64,000 bases of DNA. Source: Sphingobium vermicomposti (GTDB lineage: Bacteria > Pseudomonadota > Alphaproteobacteria > Sphingomonadales > Sphingomonadaceae). Below are positions 33,589-42,507 of the stretch, one piece after another. Positions within the stretch are counted from its first letter, which is position 1, and every line of letters starts with the position of its first letter. The notes under the pieces are model-generated. The model was given only the letters and a program-made list of their open reading frames with translations. It searched no databases and was not told the DNA's origin. A program made the position numbers and the translations under genes. The stretch lies in the NCBI RefSeq assembly GCF_011762025.1, contig NZ_JAASQR010000003.1, forward strand, positions 310,001 to 374,000. The letters run 5' to 3'.

Positions 33589-34196
33589 TGCATCGTGCCG
33601 CCGCCATTGCGCTCGATACGCCCGACGATCTGCATCAACTGGACGATACGTTCCGCCCGTTCGCGCAGACTGTCCGCCTCCAGCAACGTCTGCTTGGCCG
33701 CCGGGTCGAACGGCACGACCTGGGCAATACCGTTGATCAGCGACATGTCGTCCAGCCGCGACACAGCGGTCCAATCCACCACATAGCCCAGCGCTTCGGC
33801 GAAGCGCCGCGCCTCCAGCTCGACCGACGCGCGTTCGACAGCGGCCAGCACCTCATCCTCAGGGGCCTGCTCCACATCCGCCTCTATCTGGCGAAAGGCA
33901 GTGGACACATCCAGTTCGCGGATCACGCGGAAACGGGCAAGCCCGTTCAGGATGATGTTGAAACGACCATCCTCCAACGCCTCGATATGACTGATATGGC
34001 CCAGGCAACCCATGTCGAACAACGGTGCCTTTTCCCCTTCCGCGCGCGGCTGGATCATGCCGATGCGGCGGTCCCGCGCCATCGCATCGTGAATCAGCGC
34101 GCGATAGCGCGGCTCAAAGATATGGAGCGGCAGGTCCATGCCGGGCAGCAGCAACGCCCCCGACAGTGGAAAGATAGAGACGCGGGCGCGATTCAC
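33585..34196 (-). CDS. Lon N-terminal (LAN) domain protein
   Basis: A 203-residue stand-alone Lon substrate-binding domain, without AAA or protease domains. Diagnostic segments are SIFPLSGALLLPGMDLPLHIFEPRYRALI near the N-terminus, GCLGHISHIEALEDGRFNIILNGLARFRV, and helices at the end. Such proteins are common in alphaproteobacteria and have no firmly known role. The start is a GTG. It lies 11 bases after the thioredoxin-like gene and overlaps the Trm112-like gene, forming a three-gene operon. Confidence 0.87.
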   Translation of the reverse strand: MNRARVSIFPLSGALLLPGMDLPLHIFEPRYRALIHDAMARDRRIGMIQPRAEGEKAPLFDMGCLGHISHIEALEDGRFNIILNGLARFRVIRELDVSTAFRQIEADVEQAPEDEVLAAVERASVELEARRFAEALGYVVDWTAVSRLDDMSLINGIAQVVPFDPAAKQTLLEADSLRERAERIVQLMQIVGRIERNGGGTMQ

Positions 34197-34207
34197 CGGA
34201 CGGACCG

Positions 34208-35119
34208 TCAGGCAAACAGGATTTGCGACAGCTTCCGTCGCTGCGCCGCGACCCAGGGATCTTCCAGCCCCGTCGCTTCGAACAGCGTCAGCAACTGCGC
34301 ACGCGCCGCGCCGTCATTCCATTCACGATCGCGGCGGATCATCTCCAGCAATTCTTCAGCCGCACGATCCCGCTCGCCATTGGCCATCAATCCGCCAGCC
34401 AGTTCGAACCGCGCTTCATGATCGTCGGGATTGGCGGCGACCCGCGCCTCGACCCCGGACAGGTCGGCAACCGGGCGCGCATCGCGTGCCAGAGCAATGG
34501 CCGCCCGCGCACGGTCGATCGCATGGTCCTTGGCAATATCGTCAGGCAGCGCCGCCAGCACCGCTTCCGCATCGTCCAGCCGCGCCAGCCCGACCAGCGC
34601 CCGCGCCTGACCCGACGCGACTTCGGCATTGTCGGGAAGCATCTGCGCGATCTGATCGAACACCGAAAGCGCGCGCTCATGCTCGCCACCGGTCAACAGC
34701 TCTTCACCCATGGCGATCAGCGGCGCGATTTCTTCAAGTTGGTCCTTCTCTTCCGAAGCGACCGGAAGCTGGGACAACAGTTGATCCAGATATTGCTTCA
34801 ACTGCCCTTCGGTGCGCGCCTGGCTCAGGTCGGCGACCGGCTGGCCCTGGAACACGGCATAGACCGTCGGGATCGACTGCACGCGAAACTGGGCGGCGAT
34901 GAACTTGTTTTCATCGACATTGACCTTGACCAGCTTGACGCCCTTGGCCGCATAATCGGCGCACACCTTTTCGATGATCGGGGTCAACTGCTTGCACGGG
35001 CCGCACCATTCGGCCCAGAAATCCACGATCACCAGCTGCGTGCGCGACGGGTCCACCACATCGCGGCGGAACGCCTCCACCGCTGCCTTATCGGTGTCGC
35101 TCATTCCAAGGGTCGCCAC
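34208..35119 (-). CDS. Thioredoxin-TPR protein (CnoX/YbbN-like)
   Basis: A 303-residue protein joining an N-terminal thioredoxin domain with active site WAEWCGPCKQL (about residue 38) to a C-terminal array of TPR-like helices (LLTGGEHERALSVFDQIAQM, ALVGLARLDDAEAVLAALP). This is the architecture of CnoX/YbbN, a chaperedoxin that protects proteins from oxidation and hands them to GroEL or DnaK. Unlike E. coli CnoX (SxxC), the CxxC pair is intact. The GTG start has GGAGA 7 bases upstream; MSDTDK at codon 6 is the alternative. Confidence 0.88.
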   Translation of the reverse strand: MATLGMSDTDKAAVEAFRRDVVDPSRTQLVIVDFWAEWCGPCKQLTPIIEKVCADYAAKGVKLVKVNVDENKFIAAQFRVQSIPTVYAVFQGQPVADLSQARTEGQLKQYLDQLLSQLPVASEEKDQLEEIAPLIAMGEELLTGGEHERALSVFDQIAQMLPDNAEVASGQARALVGLARLDDAEAVLAALPDDIAKDHAIDRARAAIALARDARPVADLSGVEARVAANPDDHEARFELAGGLMANGERDRAAEELLEMIRRDREWNDGAARAQLLTLFEATGLEDPWVAAQRRKLSQILFA

Positions 35120-35204
35120 GTTTCATTCTCCTGCCATGCGGTTGGGTGCCGCGTCCATACAGCGCAATATGGGGGGCGTCACCCTACCGGAACAAGAGAG
35201 CATA

Positions 35205-36047
35205 TTAGAAGGTGTAGCCAACGCCCACCGCGCCCGCCCACTGGCTGCGCGACCCCGCAATGCTGACCACCGGCGAGTCGGCATAATCGCCCAGCATCCG
35301 CGAATAGCCAGCCAGCGCGAACAGCGCCCAGCCCTTGCGCAGGTCGCCCGACAAGGACACACCGCCGGTCAGGTTCACGCCCACCCGCTTGAACCCCGCC
35401 TTGTCCCCGGCCCCCGAATAGGCAGGAAGGCCCGAAGCAAGCGATTCCGCCGTGTCGATGTCATAATAATAGCGGCCATAGCCCTTGCCGACATAATCGG
35501 CGGACACGCCCATGCCCACAAAGCTGCGGGTCGACAGCGGCGTGAAATATTCGATCGCGGGCGTGACAACCATGCTGCCATGCGCGCCCGCCACATCCTT
35601 GGTCACGGCGACGCGCGCCGACAGATTGTCATATGCGCTGGTGATGACCCCCGTCTTGCCGATGCCGACAAAGCCGCCGACTTCCACGGCCACATCCCGC
35701 TTGCCCAAATCGCGGACGGCGTCATCCTTGATATTCTTCAGGCTGGACCGATCAAAGCGGACGGTAACCACAGGCCCCAACTGAAAATCCAGTTCATTCG
35801 GGTCTCTATTGGGGATCGCATCGAAATAAAGCCCCGGCCCGCGCGTCCAAAAGGCGAAGTCGCTGACCTTGCCCCGCAGCTGGGGGACCGGAATGACCCG
35901 ATAATCGTCAGACCCTTCATAGCTGGGAATCACCGCAGCACCCAGCCCCACGGTCAGCGAATTGCTGTCCTCCTGCGCGAACGCGGGATTTGCTGCCGCG
36001 ATCGCCGCCAGGCACGCGCCGACGGTATAAAGGTGACGATAGTTCAT
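35205..36047 (-). CDS. MipA/OmpV family outer-membrane protein
   Basis: A 280-residue beta-barrel protein with a signal peptide ending ANPAFA. The MipA/OmpV signature opening is present: LTVGLGAAVIPSYEGSDDYR, followed by PQLRGKVSDFAFWTRGPGLYFD. It ends with SQWAGAVGVGYTF, an aromatic C-terminus typical of barrel insertion. MipA in E. coli scaffolds murein synthases; other members are stress-related porin-like proteins. The ATG used is the one that opens the signal peptide (MNYRHLYTV). Confidence 0.87.
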   Translation of the reverse strand: MNYRHLYTVGACLAAIAAANPAFAQEDSNSLTVGLGAAVIPSYEGSDDYRVIPVPQLRGKVSDFAFWTRGPGLYFDAIPNRDPNELDFQLGPVVTVRFDRSSLKNIKDDAVRDLGKRDVAVEVGGFVGIGKTGVITSAYDNLSARVAVTKDVAGAHGSMVVTPAIEYFTPLSTRSFVGMGVSADYVGKGYGRYYYDIDTAESLASGLPAYSGAGDKAGFKRVGVNLTGGVSLSGDLRKGWALFALAGYSRMLGDYADSPVVSIAGSRSQWAGAVGVGYTF

Positions 36048-36123
36048 GGATTCCCCTGTTTCCCTGAAGAAATATTGAAGCATGAAATGTTTCGATCCCA
36101 TCACGGGTTCCAGACGACCGTGA

Positions 36124-36555
36124 TCAAAGGAAATATTTCACCTTCACATACTGCCGCACCGCGCCCCCCGCGACGGAGAATGTAGCGGACCGAAAGCTCG
36201 GCGGGCCAAAACGGATCGGCGGATTGCGGGAAAATCCAACGCCCTCGCGCGGAATGCCGACGAACGTGTCCAGCTTTCCATTGGCGTTTTCATCATGGAT
36301 GATCGCCAGGCCATAATCGCCGGGGGGCAAGTCGCCCAGCGGCATCGCATGGTCCGTCGCCGCGATGGTCAGGTGCCGCCGGTCGGGGTCCTTGCTGCAA
36401 TCGGGGAAATAGCGCGCCTGCCGCGTGATGCAGACCAAAATCTGCCCCTTGGTGGACCGCAGGCCCTGCACGCTGATGCTGAGCGGTTGCGGTTGATCCG
36501 CCGGGGCTGATCCCGCCAGCATGACGCCGATGAAGGCACACAGAACAGGCTTCAC
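36124..36555 (-). CDS. DUF2141 domain secreted protein
   Basis: A 143-residue exported protein with signal MKPVLCAFIGVMLAGSAPA, then the DUF2141 fold: ISVQGLRSTKGQILVCI, LPPGDYGLAIIHDENANGKLDT and GIPREGVGFSRNP. Function is unknown. Members often neighbour fatty-acid hydroxylase genes; here the ATG overlaps the stop of such a gene by 4 bases, so the pair is probably one functional unit. The protein is expected in the periplasm or outside the cell. Confidence 0.85.
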   Translation of the reverse strand: MKPVLCAFIGVMLAGSAPADQPQPLSISVQGLRSTKGQILVCITRQARYFPDCSKDPDRRHLTIAATDHAMPLGDLPPGDYGLAIIHDENANGKLDTFVGIPREGVGFSRNPPIRFGPPSFRSATFSVAGGAVRQYVKVKYFL

Positions 36556-37280
36556 GCCGTCTCCCCCTTAAAGCTGCCCAATCCCCGGTCGGTGCCGCAA
36601 AGCCGGTCCCAGAAACGGAAATAAAGGCCGTAATTGCATTTATACAGGTCATGGTGCCGCTGGTGATGGCTGGCGGTAATCAGCCATTTGCCCAGCGGCC
36701 CATGCACGATGAAGCGCGGAAACATTTCCCACCCCATATGATTGGACACGCCCATGACAGTCATGATCGTCAGCACCACGCCCAGCGCCGCGACATGGAT
36801 GGGGATGACGAACACCAGCAGCGGGATGACGATAGCGCCGGTCAGCGCCTCCCACGGGTGAAAGCTCATCGCCGCCCAGGCCGTGGGCGGGCGGCTGGCG
36901 TGGTGGACGGCGTGCAGGATGCGGAACGGACCGGGCCTGTGCATCCAGCGATGCGTCCAGTAGAACCAGCTGTCATGCGCGGCCAGGTATAGCAGCACCG
37001 AAATCGGCAGATACCAGAGCGACCAGGCATGGACATCGCTATAGATGCGCGTCCACCCGTGCGCCTGCCATCCCCACGCGACAACGCCCGCAGGTACGCC
37101 ATAAATCAGCGCGGCGGCCAGCGACCAGCCGATTTCCCGACCGATCTGCTGCCCAAGCCCATGATAGAGGCCCGGACGAAGCCTGTGGGTCGCCCACGCG
37201 AAACCGCCGCTGGTCAGCAGGTAGCGGGCAGCGACGATGGCGCTCATTATCAGAGCGGACGGGATCAGGGCCGCGACCAT
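36552..37280 (-). CDS. Sterol desaturase/fatty-acid hydroxylase family protein
   Basis: A 242-residue integral membrane di-iron enzyme. The histidine clusters are present: HDSWFYWTHRWMH (about residue 100), HAVHHAS, and SHHQRHHDLYK near the C-terminus, spread over about four membrane helices. Substrates in the family range from sterols to fatty acids and carotenoids, and the substrate here is undetermined. It is co-transcribed with the DUF2141 gene. Confidence 0.85.
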   Translation of the reverse strand: MVAALIPSALIMSAIVAARYLLTSGGFAWATHRLRPGLYHGLGQQIGREIGWSLAAALIYGVPAGVVAWGWQAHGWTRIYSDVHAWSLWYLPISVLLYLAAHDSWFYWTHRWMHRPGPFRILHAVHHASRPPTAWAAMSFHPWEALTGAIVIPLLVFVIPIHVAALGVVLTIMTVMGVSNHMGWEMFPRFIVHGPLGKWLITASHHQRHHDLYKCNYGLYFRFWDRLCGTDRGLGSFKGETA

Positions 37281-37333
37281 GGCACCCCTATAGCCACGCT
37301 TGCCCGCAGGCGAAAGCCGGATGCGGCGGACGC

Positions 37334-37410
37334 CTAGAGCCTTTTCCAGTCAGATGGCATCATCTGACAACTCGGAAAATGCGGAAAAACAACAGACAAT
37401 TCATGCTCTA
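37334..37410. repeat. 77-bp MITE-like element with TAGAGC termini
   Basis: Begins CTAGAGCCTTTTCC and ends CATGCTCTA, giving inverted TAGAGC ends. An internal TCAGATGgCATCATCTGA palindrome is present. The right end supplies the TAG stop codon of pheA. Confidence 0.6.
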
Positions 37411-38298
37411 CGTGCGGACGCGCGCCTGGGGATAGCTGCCCAGCATGCGCACCCACTTGCTGTGGAATTCCAGCTCGGCCAGCGCCCGGTCGACCGCCGG
37501 GTCGCCGGGCATTCCTTCGATGTCGCAGAAAAATTCGGTCGCCGCAAAGCTCGCGCTCCGCTGATAGCTTTCCAGCTTCGTCATGTTGACGCCGTTCGTG
37601 GCAAAGCCGCCCATCGCCTTGTACAGCGCGGCGGGCACATTCTTCACCTCGAACAGGAATGTCGTCATGACCGGCCCGGCATGGGGCTGGGGCATGTTGG
37701 GTTCCCGCGCCAGCACCAGGAATCGCGTCATATTATCGTCGCTGTCCTCGATATTTTCCGCGACCAGGCGCAGGCCGTAAAGCTCCGCCGCCAGATAGGG
37801 CGCGATCGCCCCCTCGCCCGGCTTGCCCGATTCCGCCACCAGCGCAGCCGCCCCGGCGGTGTCGGCATAGGCGATCGGTTGAATGCCCCGTTCGCGCAGA
37901 TAGTGGCGGCACTGCCCCAAAGCCTGCGGATGGCTGATCGCGTTTTTCACCGGCACATCGTCCGCCGCCATCAGGCAGTGATGGATGGGCAGGAAATATT
38001 CGTCGATGATGTGCAGCCCCGATTCGGGCAGCAGGAAATGCATGTCGGCAACCCGGCCATGCAGGCTGTTTTCAATGGGGATGATCGCCCGCGCCGCCTG
38101 CCCCGAACGCACGGCGTCGATGGCGTCTTCAAACGCAAAGCAAGGCAGCGGCACGCAATCGGGCGCATATCCCAGCGCGGCAAGATGCGAATTGGCCCCC
38201 GGCGCGCCTTGATAGGCGACGGCGCGGGCAGGATCGGTCGCGGCCTTGGCGGTCAGGTCGGCAACGATGGCGCGAGCAGGGGCGGGATAGTTTTCCAT
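37408..38298 (-). CDS. pheA: Prephenate dehydratase
   Basis: A 296-residue monofunctional prephenate dehydratase making phenylpyruvate for phenylalanine synthesis. The catalytic domain has VAYQGAPGANSHLAA, PIENSLHGRVADM and the AAELYGLRLVAENIEDSDDNMTRF segment with the catalytic Thr. The ACT regulatory domain follows (TFLFEVKNVPAALYKAMGGF; LTKLESYQR-like TKLESYQRS), which senses phenylalanine. There is no chorismate mutase part. Its TAG stop lies in the terminal bases of a short repeat element. Confidence 0.93.
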   Translation of the reverse strand: MENYPAPARAIVADLTAKAATDPARAVAYQGAPGANSHLAALGYAPDCVPLPCFAFEDAIDAVRSGQAARAIIPIENSLHGRVADMHFLLPESGLHIIDEYFLPIHHCLMAADDVPVKNAISHPQALGQCRHYLRERGIQPIAYADTAGAAALVAESGKPGEGAIAPYLAAELYGLRLVAENIEDSDDNMTRFLVLAREPNMPQPHAGPVMTTFLFEVKNVPAALYKAMGGFATNGVNMTKLESYQRSASFAATEFFCDIEGMPGDPAVDRALAELEFHSKWVRMLGSYPQARVRT

Positions 38299-38392
38299 GG
38301 ACGCGAGCGCGCTTACGCACTCCCACGCGCGCCCGCAAGCGCGACGGCGACATTGACCGGCCAAAAGCACGCGCCATGACGTTCAACTTGGG

Positions 38393-38421
38393 TTGCGCGT
38401 TCGCAATTGCGCCATTATGGC
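38393..38421 (+). promoter_or_regulatory. Candidate promoter of the cytochrome c gene
   Basis: TTGCGC and TATGGC boxes with a 17-base spacer, about 60 bases before the ATG of the cytochrome gene. Confidence 0.4.
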
Positions 38422-38484
38422 AGCGCGCTAAAGGGGGCGCGGAAACCAAGCCGCCAGAACAGAAATTCAAGGGAATCCGAGCGA

Positions 38485-39141
38485 ATGGGCGATCGTTTCA
38501 ACACCGTTGCAGGCTGGGCGTTGTTCGCGGGAATCATTGCGTTGGGCGGCGGCATTGTCAGCTCCCACTTTTATCATGCCGAACGCCCCGAAAAGATGGG
38601 CTACGCGATCGAAGGCGTCGAAGCCGAAGGTGAAGGCGCAGCAGCCGGTCCCAGCCTCAACACCCTGCTCGCCAGCGCCGATGTCGCTGCGGGTGAAAAG
38701 GTCTTCGCCAAGTGCGCGGCCTGCCACACCGTCAATCAGGGCGGCGCCAACGGCATCGGCCCCAATCTGTTCGGCACCGTCGGCGAAGAAATCGGCCACG
38801 GCAAGGCTGGCTTTGCCTTCTCCGACGCGCTCAAGAGCAAGGGCGGCAACTGGACCTTCGACAATCTGGATCACTGGCTGAAAAGCCCGCGTGAATTCGC
38901 GCCCGGCACCAAGATGACCTTTGCCGGCCTGGGCAACCCCGCCGACCGCGCCAACCTCATCGCGTGGATGAACACGCAAGGCTCCAACCTGCCCCTCCCC
39001 GCCGCCGACGCCGCCCCGGCAGAAGCGAGCGCCACACCGGGCGAAGCCGCCGCCAACGCAACCAACGCCGCGCAAAGCGTCGAGGGTCAGGCCCCCGCCA
39101 ACGCCGCCCCGGCTGACGGCCCAGCCGCCGCTGGCCAATAA
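38485..39141 (+). CDS. Membrane-anchored class I cytochrome c (CycM/c552-like)
   Basis: A 218-residue c-type cytochrome. An uncleaved N-terminal helix (TVAGWALFAGIIALGGGIV) anchors it, followed by a short linker and the heme domain: CAACHTV (about residue 77), GIGPNLFGTVG and the axial Met in PGTKMTFAGL. The last 50 residues are an Ala/Pro-rich, probably disordered tail. The layout matches CycM-type cytochromes that carry electrons from the bc1 complex to cytochrome oxidases. It is transcribed alone and ends at a strong terminator. Confidence 0.9.
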   Translation: MGDRFNTVAGWALFAGIIALGGGIVSSHFYHAERPEKMGYAIEGVEAEGEGAAAGPSLNTLLASADVAAGEKVFAKCAACHTVNQGGANGIGPNLFGTVGEEIGHGKAGFAFSDALKSKGGNWTFDNLDHWLKSPREFAPGTKMTFAGLGNPADRANLIAWMNTQGSNLPLPAADAAPAEASATPGEAAANATNAAQSVEGQAPANAAPADGPAAAGQ

Positions 39142-39176
39142 AAACGGAAGGGGGCAACCCCTCCCAGACCAACCCG

Positions 39177-39205
39177 ACGGGCGCGGCACTGGTTGCCGCG
39201 CCCGT
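39177..39205 (+). terminator. Intrinsic terminator after the cytochrome c gene
   Basis: ACGGGCGCGGCA and its exact complement TGCCGCGCCCGT separated by five bases, followed by a short T-containing tail (TGCGTTT). Confidence 0.8.
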
Positions 39206-39536
39206 TGCGTTTAAGGGTGCCGCGATCAGCTCAGCGCCAAACCCACAGCCTCCCCCTAAAGCTCTCGCAAACAGCGCCGCAGATCAATTTTCCGTCATGC
39301 CAGCGAAGGCTGGCATCTCCCACGACAGGGCACCCACCCTTCGCCGGAACAGGAAAGCGCAGAAAACGCACTTCCCTCATCCTCCCTATGTGACATGGGA
39401 GGGGGACCGCATTCAAAATGACAAGGATGTTCGCCCGATTTGCGTAACATCCAGGACGTAGACGAGCAACTTTTAGCTTCAATAAGCAGACATCTTTGAA
39501 TCCGACCTGATTACCACGCGAGAATGCGGACAGTTA
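39206..39536. other. Gene-free stretch with a family B repeat
   Basis: No supportable coding region. It holds one family B repeat (CATGCCAGCGAAGGCTGGCATC at 39295-39325), a nearby CACCCTTCGCCGG fragment, and then an AT-richer segment running into the orphan gene that follows. No tRNA or integrase remnant was seen. Confidence 0.6.
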
Positions 39537-40085
39537 TTACTCTTGATTTTCTTGGAAAGGCACAAGGAAAACCTCGTAAGACGCGTTATTCTGATTGAAC
39601 AAGGGGGCTGTCTGCTCAAGTAAGTCTTTCAGTGAGGCTACCAAAGCCTCAACGGATTCTACATCAGCACTATCACCCCCGCCGTAGCGGAAGTAGAGAC
39701 GATTCTCTCCGCGGACATTGTGGACGCGATTTGCGATCTTGATCGAGAAACGTGTACTATCGTTGAGCACTAAGCCGCGCTCCTGAGCCTTCTCCAAGGC
39801 TTCTTCGAGATCGTGCCCGATCGCCTTGATCTCAGTTGAGTCACCACCCGTTGCGAGGATTGCGGATTTCAGAAACAACTCGAAGGCAAAGCCCGCGAGA
39901 AACCAGATTGCTGGTGAGTGAGCGCCATTGTAGGCAGCCTTCCCAACATCTTTGTCATTACGCATTACCGCTACAGCCACTGCCACATGTGTAAGCTGGC
40001 AAGCCGATAGCCCAAAGCTATAGGCGCGACGAAACAAGTCACCGGCGAGACTATGCCAATTTGAATCCGCTTTGCTTTGGTTCAT
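39537..40085 (-). CDS. Hypothetical protein, possible HEPN-like helical domain
   Basis: A 182-residue soluble, mostly helical protein with no recognised family. The middle section (AIWFLAGFAFELFLKSAILA followed by IGHDLEEALEKAQERGL) has the look of HEPN-type helical domains, where a helix with an F-E-L-x-x-K pattern precedes a G-H-D-L turn. The usual R-x4-6-H catalytic motif is not evident. The codon choice and surrounding DNA are clearly less GC-rich than the rest of the window, suggesting acquisition by transfer. It is not in an operon. Confidence 0.6.
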   Translation of the reverse strand: MNQSKADSNWHSLAGDLFRRAYSFGLSACQLTHVAVAVAVMRNDKDVGKAAYNGAHSPAIWFLAGFAFELFLKSAILATGGDSTEIKAIGHDLEEALEKAQERGLVLNDSTRFSIKIANRVHNVRGENRLYFRYGGGDSADVESVEALVASLKDLLEQTAPLFNQNNASYEVFLVPFQENQE

Positions 40086-40274
40086 TCTGTGCAGTTACCG
40101 GGATTGGCAATTGGAAGCTATGAGCAAGTATTGCGCCCGTGAAGCTGATGGTCAGCGACCGGGGCGCTGGCTGAATGGCAGCTATGCGATTCCTTGGCGC
40201 CATCAACTTACAGTTTGGAATCGGCCAAAGGCCGCCTGCCAGCCGATCCCGCTACGCCAACCAATCCCGTCCCT
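40086..40274. other. Gene-free gap between the orphan gene and corC-like gene
   Basis: No coding region or known RNA was recognised. CGGGATTGG at its left end and CCAATCCCG at its right end form a 9-base inverted pair that brackets most of the gap. Confidence 0.4.
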
Positions 40275-41591
40275 CTACCGCTCCGCCACCAGCAGCTTGT
40301 CAATCTTGCGCCCGTCCATATCCACGATCTCGAACCGCCAGCCATTATCGTCCACAAAATCGCCCACTTCGGGCAAGCGTTTGAACAGCCACAGGGCGTG
40401 GCCCGCGACCGTGGCGTAATCGCGGTCGTCGGGCAGCTCCAGGCCGATGCGGTCCGCCAGCAGGTCGACCGGCATCTGCCCTGAAACCAGCAGGCTGCCA
40501 TCTTCGCGTTCCACCATGTCCGGCTCATCATGCAGGTCGCGGTCGGACGCGAAATGGCCCGCTATGGCCGACAGCAGGTCGGCAGGCGTCGCGATCCCTT
40601 CGAAATGGCCATATTCGTCATGCACCATCACCATCGGCACGTCGGCACGGCGCAGCACTTCCAGCGCGTCCATGGCATCGACCTGGTCAGGCACCACCTC
40701 CACCCGGCGCATCAACGCTTCCAGGTTGAGCGCTTCGCCCCGGAACAATGCGGTCATGATGTCGCGCGCCTGCACGACGCCGATAATATCCTCCACCGTG
40801 CCCCGCCCCACCGGCAGGCGGGTGTGGGGCGTTTCCAGCAAGCGGGCGCGAATCGTTGCCTCATCAGCATGGACATCGATCCAGTCCACATCCATGCGCG
40901 GGGTCATGATCTCCCTCACCGGGCGGTCGGCCAGCCGCACGACGCCCGAAATGATCGCGCGCTCGCTTTCCTCGATCACGCCGGATCGGGTCGCTTCGGC
41001 GACGATCAGATGCAGTTCCTCCGCCGTCACATGGCTGTCCGATTCGCGGGTCATCCGCAACATGCGAAAGATCAGCGCGCTCGACCCGTCCAGCACCCAG
41101 ACGACCGGGGCGGTGATCTTGGCCAGCCACAACATCGGTTTGGCAACCAGCACCGCGATCGGCTCCGGCGCGCGCAGGGCGAATTGCTTGGGCACCAGCT
41201 CCCCGATGATCAGCGACGCATAGGTGGTCAGGCCGATCACCAGAGCAAAGCCCAGATTTTCCGCCAGGTTGGGCGCAAGGCCCAGCGCCTGCAACCGCTC
41301 GCCGACCGGCCCGCCCAGGCTCGCGCCCGAATAGGCGCCCGCGACGATGCCGATCAGGGTGATGCCGATCTGGACCGACGACAGGAATTTGCCCGGATCG
41401 CTCCCGAGTTCCAACGCGGTCCGCGCCCCGCGCCGCCCGGCCTTTTCCAGCGCCTGCAGCCGTGGCCGACGGGCGGACACGATGGCCAGCTCCGACATGG
41501 CAAACACGCCGTTCAGCGCCACCAGCGCAAGGATGATGACAAGGTCGGCCCAGGGAAAGGGCGTGAGAGCGTGCGGGGGGATCGTGGCCAT
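40275..41591 (-). CDS. CNNM/CorC (HlyC) family hemolysin-like transporter protein
   Basis: A 438-residue membrane protein. It has an N-terminal DUF21/CNNM domain with about four hydrophobic segments (LVIILALVALNGVFAMSELA; IGITLIGIVAGAYSGA), two CBS domains (MTPRMDVDWIDVHAD; VQARDIMTALFRG; VMVHDEYGHFEGIATPADLL) and a C-terminal CorC_HlyC transporter-associated domain. Members act in magnesium or cobalt homeostasis; the hemolysin label is historical. The ATG at MATIPPHAL is chosen over a TTG three codons earlier. Confidence 0.88.
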   Translation of the reverse strand: MATIPPHALTPFPWADLVIILALVALNGVFAMSELAIVSARRPRLQALEKAGRRGARTALELGSDPGKFLSSVQIGITLIGIVAGAYSGASLGGPVGERLQALGLAPNLAENLGFALVIGLTTYASLIIGELVPKQFALRAPEPIAVLVAKPMLWLAKITAPVVWVLDGSSALIFRMLRMTRESDSHVTAEELHLIVAEATRSGVIEESERAIISGVVRLADRPVREIMTPRMDVDWIDVHADEATIRARLLETPHTRLPVGRGTVEDIIGVVQARDIMTALFRGEALNLEALMRRVEVVPDQVDAMDALEVLRRADVPMVMVHDEYGHFEGIATPADLLSAIAGHFASDRDLHDEPDMVEREDGSLLVSGQMPVDLLADRIGLELPDDRDYATVAGHALWLFKRLPEVGDFVDDNGWRFEIVDMDGRKIDKLLVAER

Positions 41592-41741
41592 GGCGGTCAA
41601 CTACGCCCTATAGCGTTGATTCTTGCAGTTTCACAACCATCCTATCAGCCATCGTTCAGTTCGCTCATGGAACAATCGGCCTTCCAGACCATTGGGAGCA
41701 AGCCGCGGCAGTCGGCGCAAGTTTATAAGGGAATTGAACAA

Positions 41742-42422
41742 ATGAGGATTTCTCATCGCATCCTGGGCACGGCGGGGCTGGTTGCCATGCTGGCTACCAC
41801 TGCCTGCACGACCGATCCCAACACGGGTCAGCGCCAGATTTCAAAGGCAGCCATCGGCGGCATCGGCGGCGCGCTGGGCGGCTATCTGCTGGGCGACCTG
41901 GTCGGCGGCAGGCGCGACCGGACGGAAAAAATCCTGGGCGCGGGCATTGGCGCGGTCGCTGGTGCCGGCATCGGTGCCTATATGGACGCGCAGGAACGCA
42001 AATTGCGTGAAGACACCGCAGGCAGCGGCGTGGACGTGATTCGCGACGGCGACAATCTGGTGCTGCGCATGCCGTCGGGCATCACCTTCAACTATGACAG
42101 CGCAGCGGTGCAGCCCCAGTTCCAGCCGACCCTCAACGACGTGTCGGCGGTGCTGGCGCAATATCCCAAAACCTATATCGACGTGTACGGCCACACCGAC
42201 AGCGACGGCACGGACGCCTATAATCAGGGCCTGTCCGAACGGCGCGCCCAGGCGGTGGCCGATTATCTGACCACCCACGGCGTTCAGTCGGCGCGCATAG
42301 CCACACGCGGCTTTGGCGAAACCCAACCCATCGCGTCGAACGCGACCGAAGAAGGCAAGGCAAGCAACCGCCGCGTCGAAATCAAGATCGCACCGATCAC
42401 GGAAAACGACGTCCGCACCTGA
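41742..42422 (+). CDS. OmpA-family lipoprotein with glycine-zipper (YiaD-like)
   Basis: A 226-residue outer-membrane lipoprotein. The lipobox is TTAC (Cys at about residue 21). A glycine-rich segment (AAIGGIGGALGGYLLGDLVGG; GAGIGAVAGAGIGAYM) precedes the OmpA C-terminal peptidoglycan-binding domain: GITFNYDSAAVQPQF, VYGHTDSDGTDAYNQGLSERRAQAV and SNRRVEIKI. It would tether the outer membrane to the cell wall. Confidence 0.92.
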   Translation: MRISHRILGTAGLVAMLATTACTTDPNTGQRQISKAAIGGIGGALGGYLLGDLVGGRRDRTEKILGAGIGAVAGAGIGAYMDAQERKLREDTAGSGVDVIRDGDNLVLRMPSGITFNYDSAAVQPQFQPTLNDVSAVLAQYPKTYIDVYGHTDSDGTDAYNQGLSERRAQAVADYLTTHGVQSARIATRGFGETQPIASNATEEGKASNRRVEIKIAPITENDVRT

Positions 42423-42432
42423 TCAACACAGA

Positions 42433-42460
42433 CCGGGCTCCCGCGCAGGCAGGAGCCCGG
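42433..42460. repeat. Family B repeat
   Basis: CCGGGCTCCCGCGCAGGCAGG followed by AGCCCGG, an extended palindromic unit 10 bases after the OmpA-like stop codon, where it may double as a terminator. Confidence 0.65.
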
Positions 42461-42507
42461 TCCCGCGCCTCCATGGCGACGAGCGTTAAGCCGATATCAC
42501 TTTCCCC

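Noticed and set aside
33585..34196. A truncated Lon protease
   Set aside because: The protein ends naturally within an operon and matches the stand-alone LAN-domain family in length, so it is not a broken gene.
40086..40274. A tRNA remnant or attachment site beside the AT-richer orphan gene
   Set aside because: No T-arm or anticodon-arm pattern could be found, and the inverted CGGGATTGG pair is too short to call an att site.
40530..41741. An N-terminal extension of the OmpA lipoprotein running over the CorC-like gene
   Set aside because: The extension is antisense to the CorC-like gene, while the start at 41742 gives a proper lipoprotein signal with lipobox.
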